From Flagellimonas sp. HMM57 (GTDB lineage: Bacteria > Bacteroidota > Bacteroidia > Flavobacteriales > Flavobacteriaceae), in the NCBI RefSeq assembly GCF_021390175.1, contig NZ_CP090004.1:124001-188000 (forward strand): a stretch of DNA of 64,000 nucleotides, given 5' to 3'. How positions within the stretch are numbered: position 1 is the first letter of the stretch; each line of letters begins with the position of its first letter. The position numbers were made by a program, and so were the translations under genes. Under the pieces are notes generated by a model. It was not told the DNA's origin. It made no database searches and saw only the letters and a program-made list of their open reading frames with translations. This document shows positions 44,125-53,992 of this stretch, one piece after another.

Positions 44125-45456
44125 ATGCATTTTCTAAGGTCGTTTTATATTCATAACAGGTTCTTTAGGTATATCGCCATTTTGGCAGCATGCTTTGTAC
44201 TGTCCTACTGGTTACCCGAGCTATACCCCATAGCCTGGGTACTGGTCTTTATTCTTATGGCCCTTTTAGTCTGTGACTGCTACCTTTTGTACAGTACGCC
44301 CAATGCCATTATTGGAAAACGCAATACACCTCAAAAACTTTCCAACAGTGATGACAACGAACTGCAGACCGAACTTTTTTCTAAGTATACTTTTAGAACA
44401 GGAGTTGTTGTAATCGATGAACTTCCTGTGCAATTTCAAAAACGTGATTTTGAATACAAAACTTACCTGACCAAAGGAGAAAAGTACATGTTCAAGTATA
44501 CCGTAAGACCTGTAGAGCGGGGAGAATATATCTTCGGTAATTTGAATATCTACGCTTCTTCCCCTTTGAGAATTGTAAAACGACGATATATATTCCAAAA
44601 AGACCAAATGGTTCCCGTATACCCATCCATCATACAGATGCAACAGTATGACTTTTTGGCGATAAGCAACCGTTTAAGCGAGTTTGGGCTAAAAAAAATA
44701 CGGCGAATAGGACATACACAAGAGTTTGAACAAATAAAGGACTACATAAAAGGCGATGATGTACGGACCATCAATTGGAAAGCTACAGCTAAGAGAAACC
44801 AATTAATGGTCAACCAATATCAAGATGAAAAATCGCAACCCATTTATTCCATCATCGATACCGGTAGGGTTATGAAAATGCCTTTTAACGGATTGAAGTT
44901 ATTGGATTACGCCATCAATTCCACTCTGGCATTTTCCAACGTAGCTTTAAAGCGAAACGACAAAACGGGAATGATCACGTTCTCCAAAAAAATTGAAACG
45001 TTTGTACCGGCATTGCAAAAAATCTCCCACCTCAACACTATTTTAGAGAAGTTATATAACGTTACCACAGAATTCACCGATTCAGATTTTGGTTTGCTCT
45101 ACGCCCACATAAAACGAAAGGTAAACCATAGAAGTTTATTGTTATTATATACCAATTTTGAGCATATCTCTGCACTAAAAAGACAACTCCCCTTCCTTTT
45201 GGCCATTGCAAAAAAACACGTTCTGGTCGTAGTGTTCTTTGAAAACACAGAACTAGAATCCCTCATCAGCAAAGATGCCGAAGATTTGCAGACCATTTAT
45301 CACAAGACAATTGCCGAAAAGTTTTCGTTGGAAAAAAGACTCATGCAAAAAGAGCTACAACAGTATGGCATTCAAACAATTTTGACCAAACCGGAAAACT
45401 TGTCCATCAATACCATAAATAAGTATCTTGAAATTAAAGCAAGAGGACTTCTTTAG
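44125..45456 (+). CDS. DUF58 protein
   Basis: A 443-residue protein with two membrane segments near the N-terminus (about 14-32 and 36-52), a beta-rich part (VRPVERGEYIFG) and the DUF58 core IKGDDVRTINWKATAKRNQLMVNQY (about 208-232) that leads into a VWA-like fold with IIDTGR. It starts three bases after moxR and is the last gene of the module. It converges with the minus-strand gene at 45453 with a four-base overlap. Confidence 0.92.
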   Translation: MHFLRSFYIHNRFFRYIAILAACFVLSYWLPELYPIAWVLVFILMALLVCDCYLLYSTPNAIIGKRNTPQKLSNSDDNELQTELFSKYTFRTGVVVIDELPVQFQKRDFEYKTYLTKGEKYMFKYTVRPVERGEYIFGNLNIYASSPLRIVKRRYIFQKDQMVPVYPSIIQMQQYDFLAISNRLSEFGLKKIRRIGHTQEFEQIKDYIKGDDVRTINWKATAKRNQLMVNQYQDEKSQPIYSIIDTGRVMKMPFNGLKLLDYAINSTLAFSNVALKRNDKTGMITFSKKIETFVPALQKISHLNTILEKLYNVTTEFTDSDFGLLYAHIKRKVNHRSLLLLYTNFEHISALKRQLPFLLAIAKKHVLVVVFFENTELESLISKDAEDLQTIYHKTIAEKFSLEKRLMQKELQQYGIQTILTKPENLSINTINKYLEIKARGLL

Positions 45457-45941
45457 TCATGTGCAACGCCATAGCTTCGTGAAAAAGTTGAAGAAAGTCC
45501 AAAAGACGATAAGCTAGGTAATGTTTCATCAGCAATAAAAAGTTTATCATCATACTGACTACTATGCAATTTATTCAAATTAAAATGGGTTGCTGAGGAA
45601 TCATGTTTAGGTATCTTATCACGCTTTTTGGAAAAAAGCTCAATGGCCACACCAACCGTTACTCCCCCTAAAATAGTTGCGAGCAAATCATCATTGTCCC
45701 ACCCATTCTCTCGCTGACCGGCATCAACCGTTTCTTTGGCCAAACCGATTAACGTACCACCGGCAACAGCTCCCACAAAGGTCCAAACCCTGTTCCCATC
45801 AGAAGCATTTTTCGCAATACCTGCTCCCGCTAGACCAAAAAGATTACCCCCTAGAAAGTGTAGCGCTTTATCACGCTCTATTTGACCGTGCAAGTGTATG
45901 GCAAGTATAAAAAGAAGAAATGTAGGGGTCAGCTTTTTCAT
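45453..45941 (-). CDS. Exported protein with YfiM/DUF2279-like motif
   Basis: A 162-residue protein with a signal peptide (about 1-19, HLHGQ) and the motif DKALHFLGGNLFGLAGAGIA followed by two glycine-rich hydrophobic helices (VWTFVGAVAGGTLIGLAKE, LLATILGGVTVGVAIELF). This D-x-x-L-H-F/x-x-G start is shared with DUF2279 and YfiM-type proteins of unknown role. The tail is Ser-rich and probably disordered. Confidence 0.72.
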   Translation of the reverse strand: MKKLTPTFLLFILAIHLHGQIERDKALHFLGGNLFGLAGAGIAKNASDGNRVWTFVGAVAGGTLIGLAKETVDAGQRENGWDNDDLLATILGGVTVGVAIELFSKKRDKIPKHDSSATHFNLNKLHSSQYDDKLFIADETLPSLSSFGLSSTFSRSYGVAHD

Positions 45942-45973
45942 TACAATCGTAAATGTAAAGAAAGCTGATTATT

Positions 45974-46918
45974 TTAAAAACTTTTGACTTCCTCTACTCC
46001 TTTATTAAACCCTGTCATCAAGTCTTCTACGATAGATGTTGCCGATTTAATTTCATGGATAAGTCCAGATACTTGGCCTATTTCCAGTTCCCCTTCGTTT
46101 AAATCCCCTTCAAACATACCGCGCTTGGCCCTTGCCCTACCCAATAAATGTTTCAAATCTTCCACAGTTGCTCCGTTGGCATAAGCATTTTGAACATCTC
46201 CATAAAATTTGTTTTTCAGTAAGCGTACAGGAGCCAGCTCTTTAAGGGTCAATTGTGTATCTCCTTCTTTAGCGGAAACAATCTGTTCTTTGAACAAATC
46301 GTGCGAAGAACCTTCTACGCTTGCAGCAAATCTACTGCCCACTTGTACCCCGTCAGCACCCAGAATCATTGTTGCCAACATGGCTTGACCTGTAGCAATA
46401 CCGCCTGCTGCTATCAAAGGAATATCGATTTTTTCCTTTACTGATGGAATTAAGACCATTGTAGTGGTTTCATCCCTTCCATTATGTCCGCCCGCTTCAA
46501 ATCCTTCGGCCACTACGGCATCAACTCCGGCATCCTGAGCTTTTAACGCGAATTTTACACTGCTGACCACATGTGCAACGGTAACACCGTGTTTCTGTAA
46601 ATGACTCGTCCACGTTTTTGGATTTCCCGCCGATGTAAAAACAATTTTTACCCCACTGCTCAAAATGACTTCCATCAACTCTTCAATATTTGGATACAGC
46701 ATGGGAATGTTTACACCAAAAGGTTTATCGGTTGCTTTTTGACATTTTTCAATATGTTCCTTTAGAACATCGGGATACATACTTCCTGCACCGAGCAATC
46801 CCAATCCACCAGCATTGGAAACTGCTGATGCCAAACGCCAACCACTTGCCCAAATCATTCCTCCTTGTACAATGGGGTACTTTACTCCAAAAAGCCGGGT
46901 AATTTTATTGTGTTCCAT
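45974..46918 (-). CDS. Nitronate monooxygenase (2-nitropropane dioxygenase family)
   Basis: An FMN-binding TIM barrel of 314 residues that oxidises nitronates. YPIVQGGMIWASG at the N-terminus, EGFEAGGHNG with the catalytic histidine near 145, the phosphate-binding LIAAGGIATGQ and GADGVQVGSRF are visible. FabK-type enoyl-ACP reductases share this fold, so fatty-acid synthesis is the main alternative. It starts 12 bases after the mnmA stop on the same strand and is probably co-transcribed. Confidence 0.9.
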   Translation of the reverse strand: MEHNKITRLFGVKYPIVQGGMIWASGWRLASAVSNAGGLGLLGAGSMYPDVLKEHIEKCQKATDKPFGVNIPMLYPNIEELMEVILSSGVKIVFTSAGNPKTWTSHLQKHGVTVAHVVSSVKFALKAQDAGVDAVVAEGFEAGGHNGRDETTTMVLIPSVKEKIDIPLIAAGGIATGQAMLATMILGADGVQVGSRFAASVEGSSHDLFKEQIVSAKEGDTQLTLKELAPVRLLKNKFYGDVQNAYANGATVEDLKHLLGRARAKRGMFEGDLNEGELEIGQVSGLIHEIKSATSIVEDLMTGFNKGVEEVKSF

Positions 46919-46930
46919 ATATTGAATTCA

Positions 46931-48121
46931 TTATGAAATAACGCCCGAGCCAATAAGTTCATCACTTTTGTACCACGCCACAAACTGGCCTTCGGTTATA
47001 GCCGATTGTTTTTCTTTAAAATCTACATAAAGTCCACTCTCAGTTTTGTAAAGCGTGGCTTTCTGCAAAGGTTGTCTATAGCGAATTCTTGCTTCTACTT
47101 CCATCGTTTCGCCAATAAGCAGAGCTAAATCTTCTCGTACCCAGTGCAGTTCGTTTTCATTTACAAATAGGGTATGCCTCAAAAGCCCTGGATGGGATTT
47201 CCCTTGTCCGGTATAGATGATATTATTGTCCACGTCGGTATCAATGACAAAAAGTGGTTCTTTGGTTCCTCCAACATTCAAACCTTTGCGTTGTCCTGTG
47301 GTAAAATAATGTGCCCCTTGATGTTCTCCAACCACTTTCCCATCAGACAAGTCATATACAGGTTTCTTTGCGCAGTATGCCAATTCCTCAGCTTTATCTT
47401 CAAATTCTGGAAGCGCTCCCATAAAATGGGATGCGGTATTCGGCACTTCAACAATAACCCCTTTTTTGGGCTTCAATTTTTGTTGTAAAAAATCTGGCAG
47501 ATGTACTTTTCCAATAAAACAGAGCCCTTGCGAATCTTTTTTATCAGCAGTAACCAAATCGTTTTCCGCTGCAATTTTTCTAACCTCTGGTTTGGTTAGC
47601 CCACCAATGGGAAACAAGGTCTTGCTCAATTGCTCTTGCGAAAGTTGACATAAAAAATAGGATTGGTCCTTATTGCCATCTACACCTGATAACAACTGAT
47701 ACGTTTCGGTGCCATCTTCATTCTTGATAATTCCCTTTCTACAGTAATGCCCGGTCGCAACAAAATCAGCTCCCAATTGTAGGGCTATCTTTAGGAAGAC
47801 ATCAAATTTAATTTCACGGTTGCAGAGCACATCAGGATTTGGCGTTCTCCCCCTTTCATATTCATTGAACATGTAATCCACAATACGTTCTTTGTATACT
47901 TCACTTAAGTCCACAGTTTGAAAAGGGATACCCAATTTTTCGGCAACGATAAGCGCATCGTTGCTATCTTCCAACCATGGACATTCATCAGAAATAATCA
48001 CGGAATCATCGTGCCAATTCTTCATGAAAAGGCCAATAACCTCGTACCCCTGTTCTTTTAAAAGGTAGGCGGTTACACTGGAATCAACACCTCCGGAAAG
48101 TCCAACAACAACTTTTTTCAA
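46931..48121 (-). CDS. mnmA: tRNA 2-thiouridylase
   Basis: Puts sulfur on U34 of tRNAs for Lys, Glu and Gln. The PP-loop GLSGGVDSS is at residues 7-15; the catalytic cysteines are Cys100 (LCNREIKF) and Cys201 (GLCFIGK). TGHYCRK and [12 protein letters not shown] follow the family. The 396-residue length is slightly above the usual 360-380. A promoter-like TAATTTTG lies about 25 bases upstream of the start. Confidence 0.96.
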   Translation of the reverse strand: MKKVVVGLSGGVDSSVTAYLLKEQGYEVIGLFMKNWHDDSVIISDECPWLEDSNDALIVAEKLGIPFQTVDLSEVYKERIVDYMFNEYERGRTPNPDVLCNREIKFDVFLKIALQLGADFVATGHYCRKGIIKNEDGTETYQLLSGVDGNKDQSYFLCQLSQEQLSKTLFPIGGLTKPEVRKIAAENDLVTADKKDSQGLCFIGKVHLPDFLQQKLKPKKGVIVEVPNTASHFMGALPEFEDKAEELAYCAKKPVYDLSDGKVVGEHQGAHYFTTGQRKGLNVGGTKEPLFVIDTDVDNNIIYTGQGKSHPGLLRHTLFVNENELHWVREDLALLIGETMEVEARIRYRQPLQKATLYKTESGLYVDFKEKQSAITEGQFVAWYKSDELIGSGVIS

Positions 48122-48142
48122 CTTGCATTTTTATTTAGAATG

Positions 48143-48150
48143 CAAAATTA
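48143..48150 (-). promoter_or_regulatory. Candidate -7 element of mnmA
   Basis: On the minus strand TAATTTTGC, a full match to TAnnTTTGc, 22 bases before the mnmA ATG. The -33 element is weak. Confidence 0.4.
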
Positions 48151-48267
48151 CGAATTATGGGAAGATTCCCATTTTAACAGACGATTTCTTAAACTTTTGA
48201 ATTTACAAGCAACGCTTTCCACTTTTTTCATCTTCAAGAAAAAGTTGTAACCTAAAATAAATAACAA

Positions 48268-49224
48268 ATGAGATTCTCTTTATTTTTTTCTACCCTATTA
48301 TTAATCGTATTAAGTTTCAGTTCATGCTCTTTGGACGATGATGGCACAGACCGACCCGATGAAAGCCTAGCTGACCTAATTTCCAATGATGATAACTTTC
48401 AATCACTAAAAGCAGCTTTGGAAGAAGCAGAATTGCTCGACAATTTGGACCGTACCGGACTCAATACATTCTTAGCACCTACGGATGACGCTTTTAATGC
48501 CTTCCTTGATGGTCAAGCTCTTTCTGAAATCCCCAAAGCAGATTTGAGAAGATTGTTGTTGGTCCATATCGTGGCAGGAGAAATTAGTACCCAGGATTTT
48601 GTTCGAGCAGAAGAAGGCTATATGATAACTTCTTCACCTGGAATAGTTGAAAATAGTCCTATCAACCTATATTTTAATACTGATAACGGTATTGTAATCA
48701 GTGGGAAGGCTAAAATTGTCAGTTCTGGTTCAAACAAAAGAGCCTCTAACGGTATCTTGCATCAAATAGATGCTATTCTCGAACTACCCACACTTGCGGA
48801 TTTCATTGCAGTAGACGACAGATTAAACGAACTTGAAAAATCACTTACATCCCCTGGACAACCGGATTTCATGGCAACACTTGATACCCCAAACGGAGAA
48901 GCACCTGCCCCATTTACAGTATTCGCACCGATCAATGACGCTTTTGAAGATTTTGGGGACCTCCCAATTGGCGATGACCTTACGCCGGTTTTGGAACATC
49001 ATGTTATTGCTTCCAAGAACATTGTTACACGCGACATGGAACAAAACATGACGCTTGAAACCATAGAAGGAGATGATTTAACGGTAAGGATCATTGGAAA
49101 TCAAATCAACCTTATCGATGGCGCTAACAACAATACCACAAGAATCATAGGCGGCAATCTTCAAGCATCAAATGGTGTGCTTCATTTGGTGGATGACATT
49201 TTGATTCCAGATACCACCAACTAA
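48268..49224 (+). CDS. Fasciclin lipoprotein, two FAS1 domains
   Basis: A lipoprotein signal (Cys20) is followed by SLDDD, a likely surface-export signal. Two FAS1 domains span about 32-170 and 172-318; each has the H1/H2 landmarks (LNTFLAPTDDAFNAFL, FTVFAPINDAFEDF) and a closing hydrophobic strand (SNGILHQIDAIL, SNGVLHLVDDIL). FAS1 domains bind other proteins or polysaccharide and act in adhesion. It opens an array of four fasciclin genes on this strand, with a SIMPL gene inserted after it. Confidence 0.92.
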   Translation: MRFSLFFSTLLLIVLSFSSCSLDDDGTDRPDESLADLISNDDNFQSLKAALEEAELLDNLDRTGLNTFLAPTDDAFNAFLDGQALSEIPKADLRRLLLVHIVAGEISTQDFVRAEEGYMITSSPGIVENSPINLYFNTDNGIVISGKAKIVSSGSNKRASNGILHQIDAILELPTLADFIAVDDRLNELEKSLTSPGQPDFMATLDTPNGEAPAPFTVFAPINDAFEDFGDLPIGDDLTPVLEHHVIASKNIVTRDMEQNMTLETIEGDDLTVRIIGNQINLIDGANNNTTRIIGGNLQASNGVLHLVDDILIPDTTN

Positions 49225-49301
49225 CATCATAAATAGTTAAAAACAAATTTTGTATCAAAGTTCATACATCCTATGAATAGATGCTCCATAAAAAAAAGTA
49301 C

Positions 49302-50027
49302 ATGAAACAAGTTATTGGAATCCTTGGTCTTTTGTTCTTCGTAAACTGTCAAAATAGTTCAATTGTTGAACCTTCAAAATTGAAAACCATCATGATCAAA
49401 TCTTTTGGAGAAGTAGAAACACCTCCCGATATGGCCACTTTTCATATAGATTTAAGCTGTTTGGACAAATCAATACAAACTTCGAAAAAGTGCTTGGTAG
49501 ATAAGTCAAATATACTCCATGATCGTTTATTGGGTTTTGGGATAGAAAAGAATGATATTTTAACCACTTCGGTAGCCATGAACAAGAGCTATACTTGGAG
49601 AAACAATTCAAACATATTTGAAGGTTACAGGAGTTCCACAAGTGTTTTTATCACGGTAAGAAATATTGAAAAGCTCAGTGAGATTTATACGGAGTTGCTA
49701 GAGAACAGAAACCTTGATTTGGGTGGTTTGAGTTATTCGCACTCAAAAATTGATAGTTTAGAAAACGCTGCCTATGTGAAGGCACTCGAAAAATCGAAAA
49801 TACTTGCTGATAGATTGCTACAGGAACTACCAGAGTCCAAGAAGGAAATCTTAAAAATTGGGAATGTCGAAATTTCCGGTTCTATGCCCGAGAAAAACAT
49901 ATTTCAACCTGAAAATGAATTTGGCATGGCACAGCAACCCAACGTTTTACAAGAAAAATCGATAGCTATAAGCAAAGGGATTCTTAAAATGAGCGCAACA
50001 CTGTATGCTGAATACCAGATAAAATAA
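49302..50027 (+). CDS. SIMPL domain (DUF541) lipoprotein
   Basis: The ATG at 49302 gives a lipoprotein signal (FVNC, Cys16); the frame is open to 49281. The mature part of about 225 residues matches SIMPL/BP26-type proteins: an N-terminal strand (IMIKSFGEVETPPDMATFHIDL), a helix with LLGFGIEKNDILTTSVAMNKSY, and the closing KILADRLLQELPESKKEILKIGNVEI. BP26 forms channel-like oligomers; the function here is unknown. It separates the first fasciclin gene from the others. Confidence 0.85.
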   Translation: MKQVIGILGLLFFVNCQNSSIVEPSKLKTIMIKSFGEVETPPDMATFHIDLSCLDKSIQTSKKCLVDKSNILHDRLLGFGIEKNDILTTSVAMNKSYTWRNNSNIFEGYRSSTSVFITVRNIEKLSEIYTELLENRNLDLGGLSYSHSKIDSLENAAYVKALEKSKILADRLLQELPESKKEILKIGNVEISGSMPEKNIFQPENEFGMAQQPNVLQEKSIAISKGILKMSATLYAEYQIK

Positions 50028-50213
50028 TCTCGTGCAGGTCTTATCCACATATACGGTATAGGGATTAATTGGTGGAACTTAAGTACAATTTCCTTAACGT
50101 TGAGGCTGGATATTTAAAACTGGGGTAACTTAGAATTAAGACTACATTTAACTGGTTGAGGGCATTATATTCTATTTTCAGGCCTAGAACACAAAACCAA
50201 ATTAATCTGAAAA

Positions 50214-52256
50214 ATGAAAAACATCCCGCATTTAGGAAAATCCCTTATAGTATTGATTTTAGTCCTTTTTATAAGCTCTTGCAGCAAAAATGACGACGAC
50301 GCCAACCCAAAGACAGATGATGAAATTGGTAATACCGACGATGATCCAAACACATTACCCAATATCGTAGCACTGGCAGAAAGTGTTGATATGTTAAGTA
50401 CTTTAATGGATGCAATTGAACTAGCTGATGCTGATTTGGTACAAGTATTATCCGCAGATGGCCAATTAACAGTTTTTGCTCCCACCAATGACGCTTTTAA
50501 TGCACTTCTAGATCAGCTTGAAGGTTTTGAAAAGCTCGAAGATTTTGATGAGGAAGAAGAAAAGGCCCTCTTAGCTGAAATTTTAAAGTACCACGTTATT
50601 TCTGGTACTGTTGCTTTATCCTCTGATTTATCGGATGGTAAAGTATTGGAGACACTCCAGACTGAAAGCTTAAAAGTTAACGTAGATGGAAGTGTTTTTA
50701 TAGCGGACAAAACAGATGACCTTTCCGAAGTAGTTAGTGCGGACAATAATGCTTCCAATGGCGTGGTTCATATTGTGGATAAAGTTTTAGTACCACAAGC
50801 TGCCTTGGATATACTTTTTCCAAAACCAAGTATTGTAGAAATTGTTGTTGAAACAGAACAATTGTCCCTCTTGGAAGAGGCCGTCTTAAAAGTAGGGTTG
50901 GATGAAGATTTAAATGCAGAAGGTCCCTTCACATTGTTTGCTCCAACGGACAAAGCCATTGAAGAACTTTTTGAACTTCTTGGAGATAGCTTTACAAGCT
51001 TTGATGATTTTGATAATTTCTTGGAACTCCAAATTTTAAAGCAGATTTTACTGTACCATGTGGTCTCAGGAAATATTACTTCTGGTGAGCTTTCTCCCGG
51101 TACCGTTCCTACCCTGCTAGAGAATGAGAACATTGAGGTAATAGCCTCCAATGATACCTTTGTAATTGGGGACGCTTCGGACATTGATGCAAACCTCGAG
51201 GAAATAGATAAAGAAGCTAGCAATGGAGTAGTCCATATTATTGATAAAATTTTGATTCCTCAAGAAGTACAGGACTTTTTGAACACCTTGAATCCAGATG
51301 ATCCAAACGCAGGTATTCCAACAATAAAGGAACTGGTTGAAGATTCTGATGAGCTTACTTTCCTAAAGGAAGCATTAGAGCTCACAGGATTATTGGATAC
51401 ATTAGGTGAAGAAGGTCCTTATACGGTCTTTGCTCCAACCGGGGAAACCATAAGCTTTCTTTTTGGTCTTTTGGGGGGATCTTTTACCAAACTCGAAGAC
51501 TTTGACCTCGATTTTGAAATTGATTTGTTGAGGCAAGTGCTCAGTTACCATGTTGTGCCCGGTGTATTTACTGCTAATGATTTGGCCATTGGTGATTTAA
51601 ATACCCTATTAAACGATGATACTATAGCAGTAGGCTATGTAAACAACGCTTTTTTTTTACAGGATGCATTGGGTCTTAATGTGAATTTTAGAGTTACCGA
51701 TATTCCTGCTGGCAACGGTGTCATCCATACCATCAATAGGGTTATGGTTCCACAATCTGTAATCGATGCCATAGTTTCCAGAACCGAGAGTACCATCACG
51801 AGAATTTTGGATAGACTGGACCCAGAACATAAAGAGTTGGCTATTGCGGCTTGCCTATTAGTGCATGAAAGTTTTGAAGATATTCTAGATACCGAATTCA
51901 CCCTTTTTCTTCCCACAAACCAAGCGTTCCTAGATTTGTTCGATCAATTGGACGGTATTAATTCCTTAGCTGATTTTGATACCGAAGAAGAACTAAAGCT
52001 ATTGGGCACGATTCTTACCTATCATTATATAGAAGGTACAAAAGCTAAATCAACACAGTTGACCAATGGCCAAGAATTGATTACATATCAAGGAGAAAAG
52101 TTAAACATAAATACAAATGGTGGAATACAGCTTATTGACCAAACTGGTGAACCTTCCAATGTCACTTCTCCAGATACTGAAGTTTTAAGCGGAGTCATTC
52201 ATATCGTGGATAAAGTACTACTTCCAAAGCAAGTCTTAAACAAACTTGCCATGTAG
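50214..52256 (+). CDS. Fasciclin lipoprotein, four FAS1 domains
   Basis: A 680-residue lipoprotein (Cys23, then SKNDDD, a surface-export-type signal) with a disordered Asp-rich linker and four FAS1 domains at about 46-202, 203-356, 360-521 and 525-680. Each carries a TxFAPT-type motif (LTVFAPTNDAF, FTLFAPTDKAI, YTVFAPTGETI, FTLFLPTNQAF) and a YHV(I/V)SG strand; the fourth is the most diverged. It is probably displayed on the outer membrane for adhesion. A terminator at 52277-52318 marks it as its own transcription unit. Confidence 0.94.
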   Translation: MKNIPHLGKSLIVLILVLFISSCSKNDDDANPKTDDEIGNTDDDPNTLPNIVALAESVDMLSTLMDAIELADADLVQVLSADGQLTVFAPTNDAFNALLDQLEGFEKLEDFDEEEEKALLAEILKYHVISGTVALSSDLSDGKVLETLQTESLKVNVDGSVFIADKTDDLSEVVSADNNASNGVVHIVDKVLVPQAALDILFPKPSIVEIVVETEQLSLLEEAVLKVGLDEDLNAEGPFTLFAPTDKAIEELFELLGDSFTSFDDFDNFLELQILKQILLYHVVSGNITSGELSPGTVPTLLENENIEVIASNDTFVIGDASDIDANLEEIDKEASNGVVHIIDKILIPQEVQDFLNTLNPDDPNAGIPTIKELVEDSDELTFLKEALELTGLLDTLGEEGPYTVFAPTGETISFLFGLLGGSFTKLEDFDLDFEIDLLRQVLSYHVVPGVFTANDLAIGDLNTLLNDDTIAVGYVNNAFFLQDALGLNVNFRVTDIPAGNGVIHTINRVMVPQSVIDAIVSRTESTITRILDRLDPEHKELAIAACLLVHESFEDILDTEFTLFLPTNQAFLDLFDQLDGINSLADFDTEEELKLLGTILTYHYIEGTKAKSTQLTNGQELITYQGEKLNINTNGGIQLIDQTGEPSNVTSPDTEVLSGVIHIVDKVLLPKQVLNKLAM

Positions 52257-52276
52257 CAGAGTTATAGCATTCTTTT

Positions 52277-52318
52277 AAAAAATTGGGTTGTCTACAATGG
52301 ACAACCCAATTTTTTTTG
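52277..52318 (+). terminator. Terminator after the four-domain fasciclin gene
   Basis: A perfect stem AAAATTGGGTTGTC / GACAACCCAATTTT with a seven-base loop and a run of nine T residues, 20 bases after the stop codon. Confidence 0.93.
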
Positions 52319-52443
52319 CTGCAATGTTTAGTGTTTTCAATCAAATTGTTAAATATTTTATAAAATAAATTAAACAAAAGCAACCTATTATGTTTAAATA
52401 CATCTTTGTAACGTTAAACAATTTTTAATCTAAAAAAAATTAA

Positions 52444-53919
52444 ATGAAAGCACTGATTAAATTATCTAAACTCACACTACTGGCGGTTGTCTTTATTTTC
52501 GCGTCCTGCTCGGACGATGATGACAACGGGCCAACGACCCCAACACCTACCTTGAATATAGTAGAAACCGCTGATGCCGAAAACGATTTAAGCAGTTTGG
52601 TGGGTGCATTAAAAAAAGCTGATGAAAGTGCCGACAACGATTTGGTCAGTGCTTTAAGTGGAGATGGTCCTTTCACGGTCTTTGCACCTACCAATGCTGC
52701 ATTTGATGATTTATTTAAACAATTGGGTGATTTTGAAGGTTTGGATGACTTCAATACACAAGAGCTTCAAAATGTACTAGCAGTTGTTTTATCATATCAC
52801 GTCATTTCTGGAACAGCCGCTCTTTCATCTGATTTGAGCGACGGTCAAGTTTTGACGACGTTGCAGACCGGCACTTTAACAATTTCTACCGAAGGAGGCG
52901 TTTTTATTGATGATGCCACTGATGTTAACGCCGAGGTTACAACAGCCGATGTAGAGACTACAAATGGTGTTGTACATATTATAGACAAAGTATTGTTGCC
53001 GCAAGAAGTTATAGACCAATTAAGAATACTTATTACCATCACTGATTTAGCCGTAGGTAATGAAAACTTGGAAAGCTTGGTTGCCGCATTGCTTGCCGCA
53101 GATGAAGATTTAGATGAAGTACTTAAAGGTGATGGTCCTTTTACGGTGCTCGCGCCAAGCGATGAAGCTTTTGATGAATTCTTGGGTGAAGATGAGCTTG
53201 CCGATATCCCCGTGGAAACGTTGACCAATGTATTGAAAAATCATGTAATCAGTGGTGCCTTGTTTCAAGCTGATTTGGAAGCAGCTGGTTCTGGTTATGC
53301 AAATACCCTTGCTACACGAGATGAGGATAATATCAGTATTTACTACAATACAACAGATGGCGTTGTATTTAATGGCGTATCAACAGTAGAAGCCGCAGAT
53401 GTTGAAGCATTGAATGGGGTGGTGCATATCGTTGATAAAGTAATAGACCTCCCTACGGTGGTAACTTTTGCAACTGCGGACCCAACCTTCGAATCTTTGG
53501 TAGCTGCTTTGACAACGGATGGACAACCAGACTTTGTCTCAACACTTGGAGGTGATGGTCCGTTTACGGTTTTCGCCCCAACAAACGATGCGTTCCAAGC
53601 ACTATTGGACAGCAACGATATGTGGAACGGCTTAACCGATATTGATTCTGGTTTACTTACCAGCGTATTACAGCACCATGTTATTGCTGATGCGAATATT
53701 CGTTCAGAAGATTTAACTCCTAATGGCGTAACCGAAACACCTGCTACGTTAGAAGGCGATACCTTTTTAATTACACTACCAGGTACCGAAGGTAACATCG
53801 CCGATGTAACCGATGGTGCTGGAAATATGGGAATTGGTATTGATTTCGTAGACGTACAAGCTGCAAATGGTGTAATCCACGTATTGGATACCGTTCTTCT
53901 ACCAGACACAGAAAATTAA
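52444..53919 (+). CDS. Fasciclin lipoprotein, three FAS1 domains
   Basis: A 491-residue lipoprotein (Cys22, then SDDDD) with three FAS1 domains at about 35-196, 197-337 and 338-491 (FTVFAPTNAAF, FTVLAPSDEAF, FTVFAPTNDAF). The first resembles domains of its two neighbours, the second and third are closer in style to the two-domain protein at 48268 (SGNA-like loops, LPDT ending). So the array probably grew by more than one duplication. Confidence 0.94.
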   Translation: MKALIKLSKLTLLAVVFIFASCSDDDDNGPTTPTPTLNIVETADAENDLSSLVGALKKADESADNDLVSALSGDGPFTVFAPTNAAFDDLFKQLGDFEGLDDFNTQELQNVLAVVLSYHVISGTAALSSDLSDGQVLTTLQTGTLTISTEGGVFIDDATDVNAEVTTADVETTNGVVHIIDKVLLPQEVIDQLRILITITDLAVGNENLESLVAALLAADEDLDEVLKGDGPFTVLAPSDEAFDEFLGEDELADIPVETLTNVLKNHVISGALFQADLEAAGSGYANTLATRDEDNISIYYNTTDGVVFNGVSTVEAADVEALNGVVHIVDKVIDLPTVVTFATADPTFESLVAALTTDGQPDFVSTLGGDGPFTVFAPTNDAFQALLDSNDMWNGLTDIDSGLLTSVLQHHVIADANIRSEDLTPNGVTETPATLEGDTFLITLPGTEGNIADVTDGAGNMGIGIDFVDVQAANGVIHVLDTVLLPDTEN

Positions 53920-53925
53920 TTTCAT

Positions 53926-53957
53926 GGGCAGGTCTCTCTAGGGAGGCCTGCTTTTAT
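53926..53957 (+). terminator. Terminator after the three-domain fasciclin gene
   Basis: GCAGG/CCTGC outer stem with a CTCTCT/AGGGAG-type inner stem (one bulge) followed by TTTT, seven bases after the stop codon. Confidence 0.65.
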
Positions 53958-53992
53958 CTCAACATTATATTTAACCCTAAGAACACTTCAAA

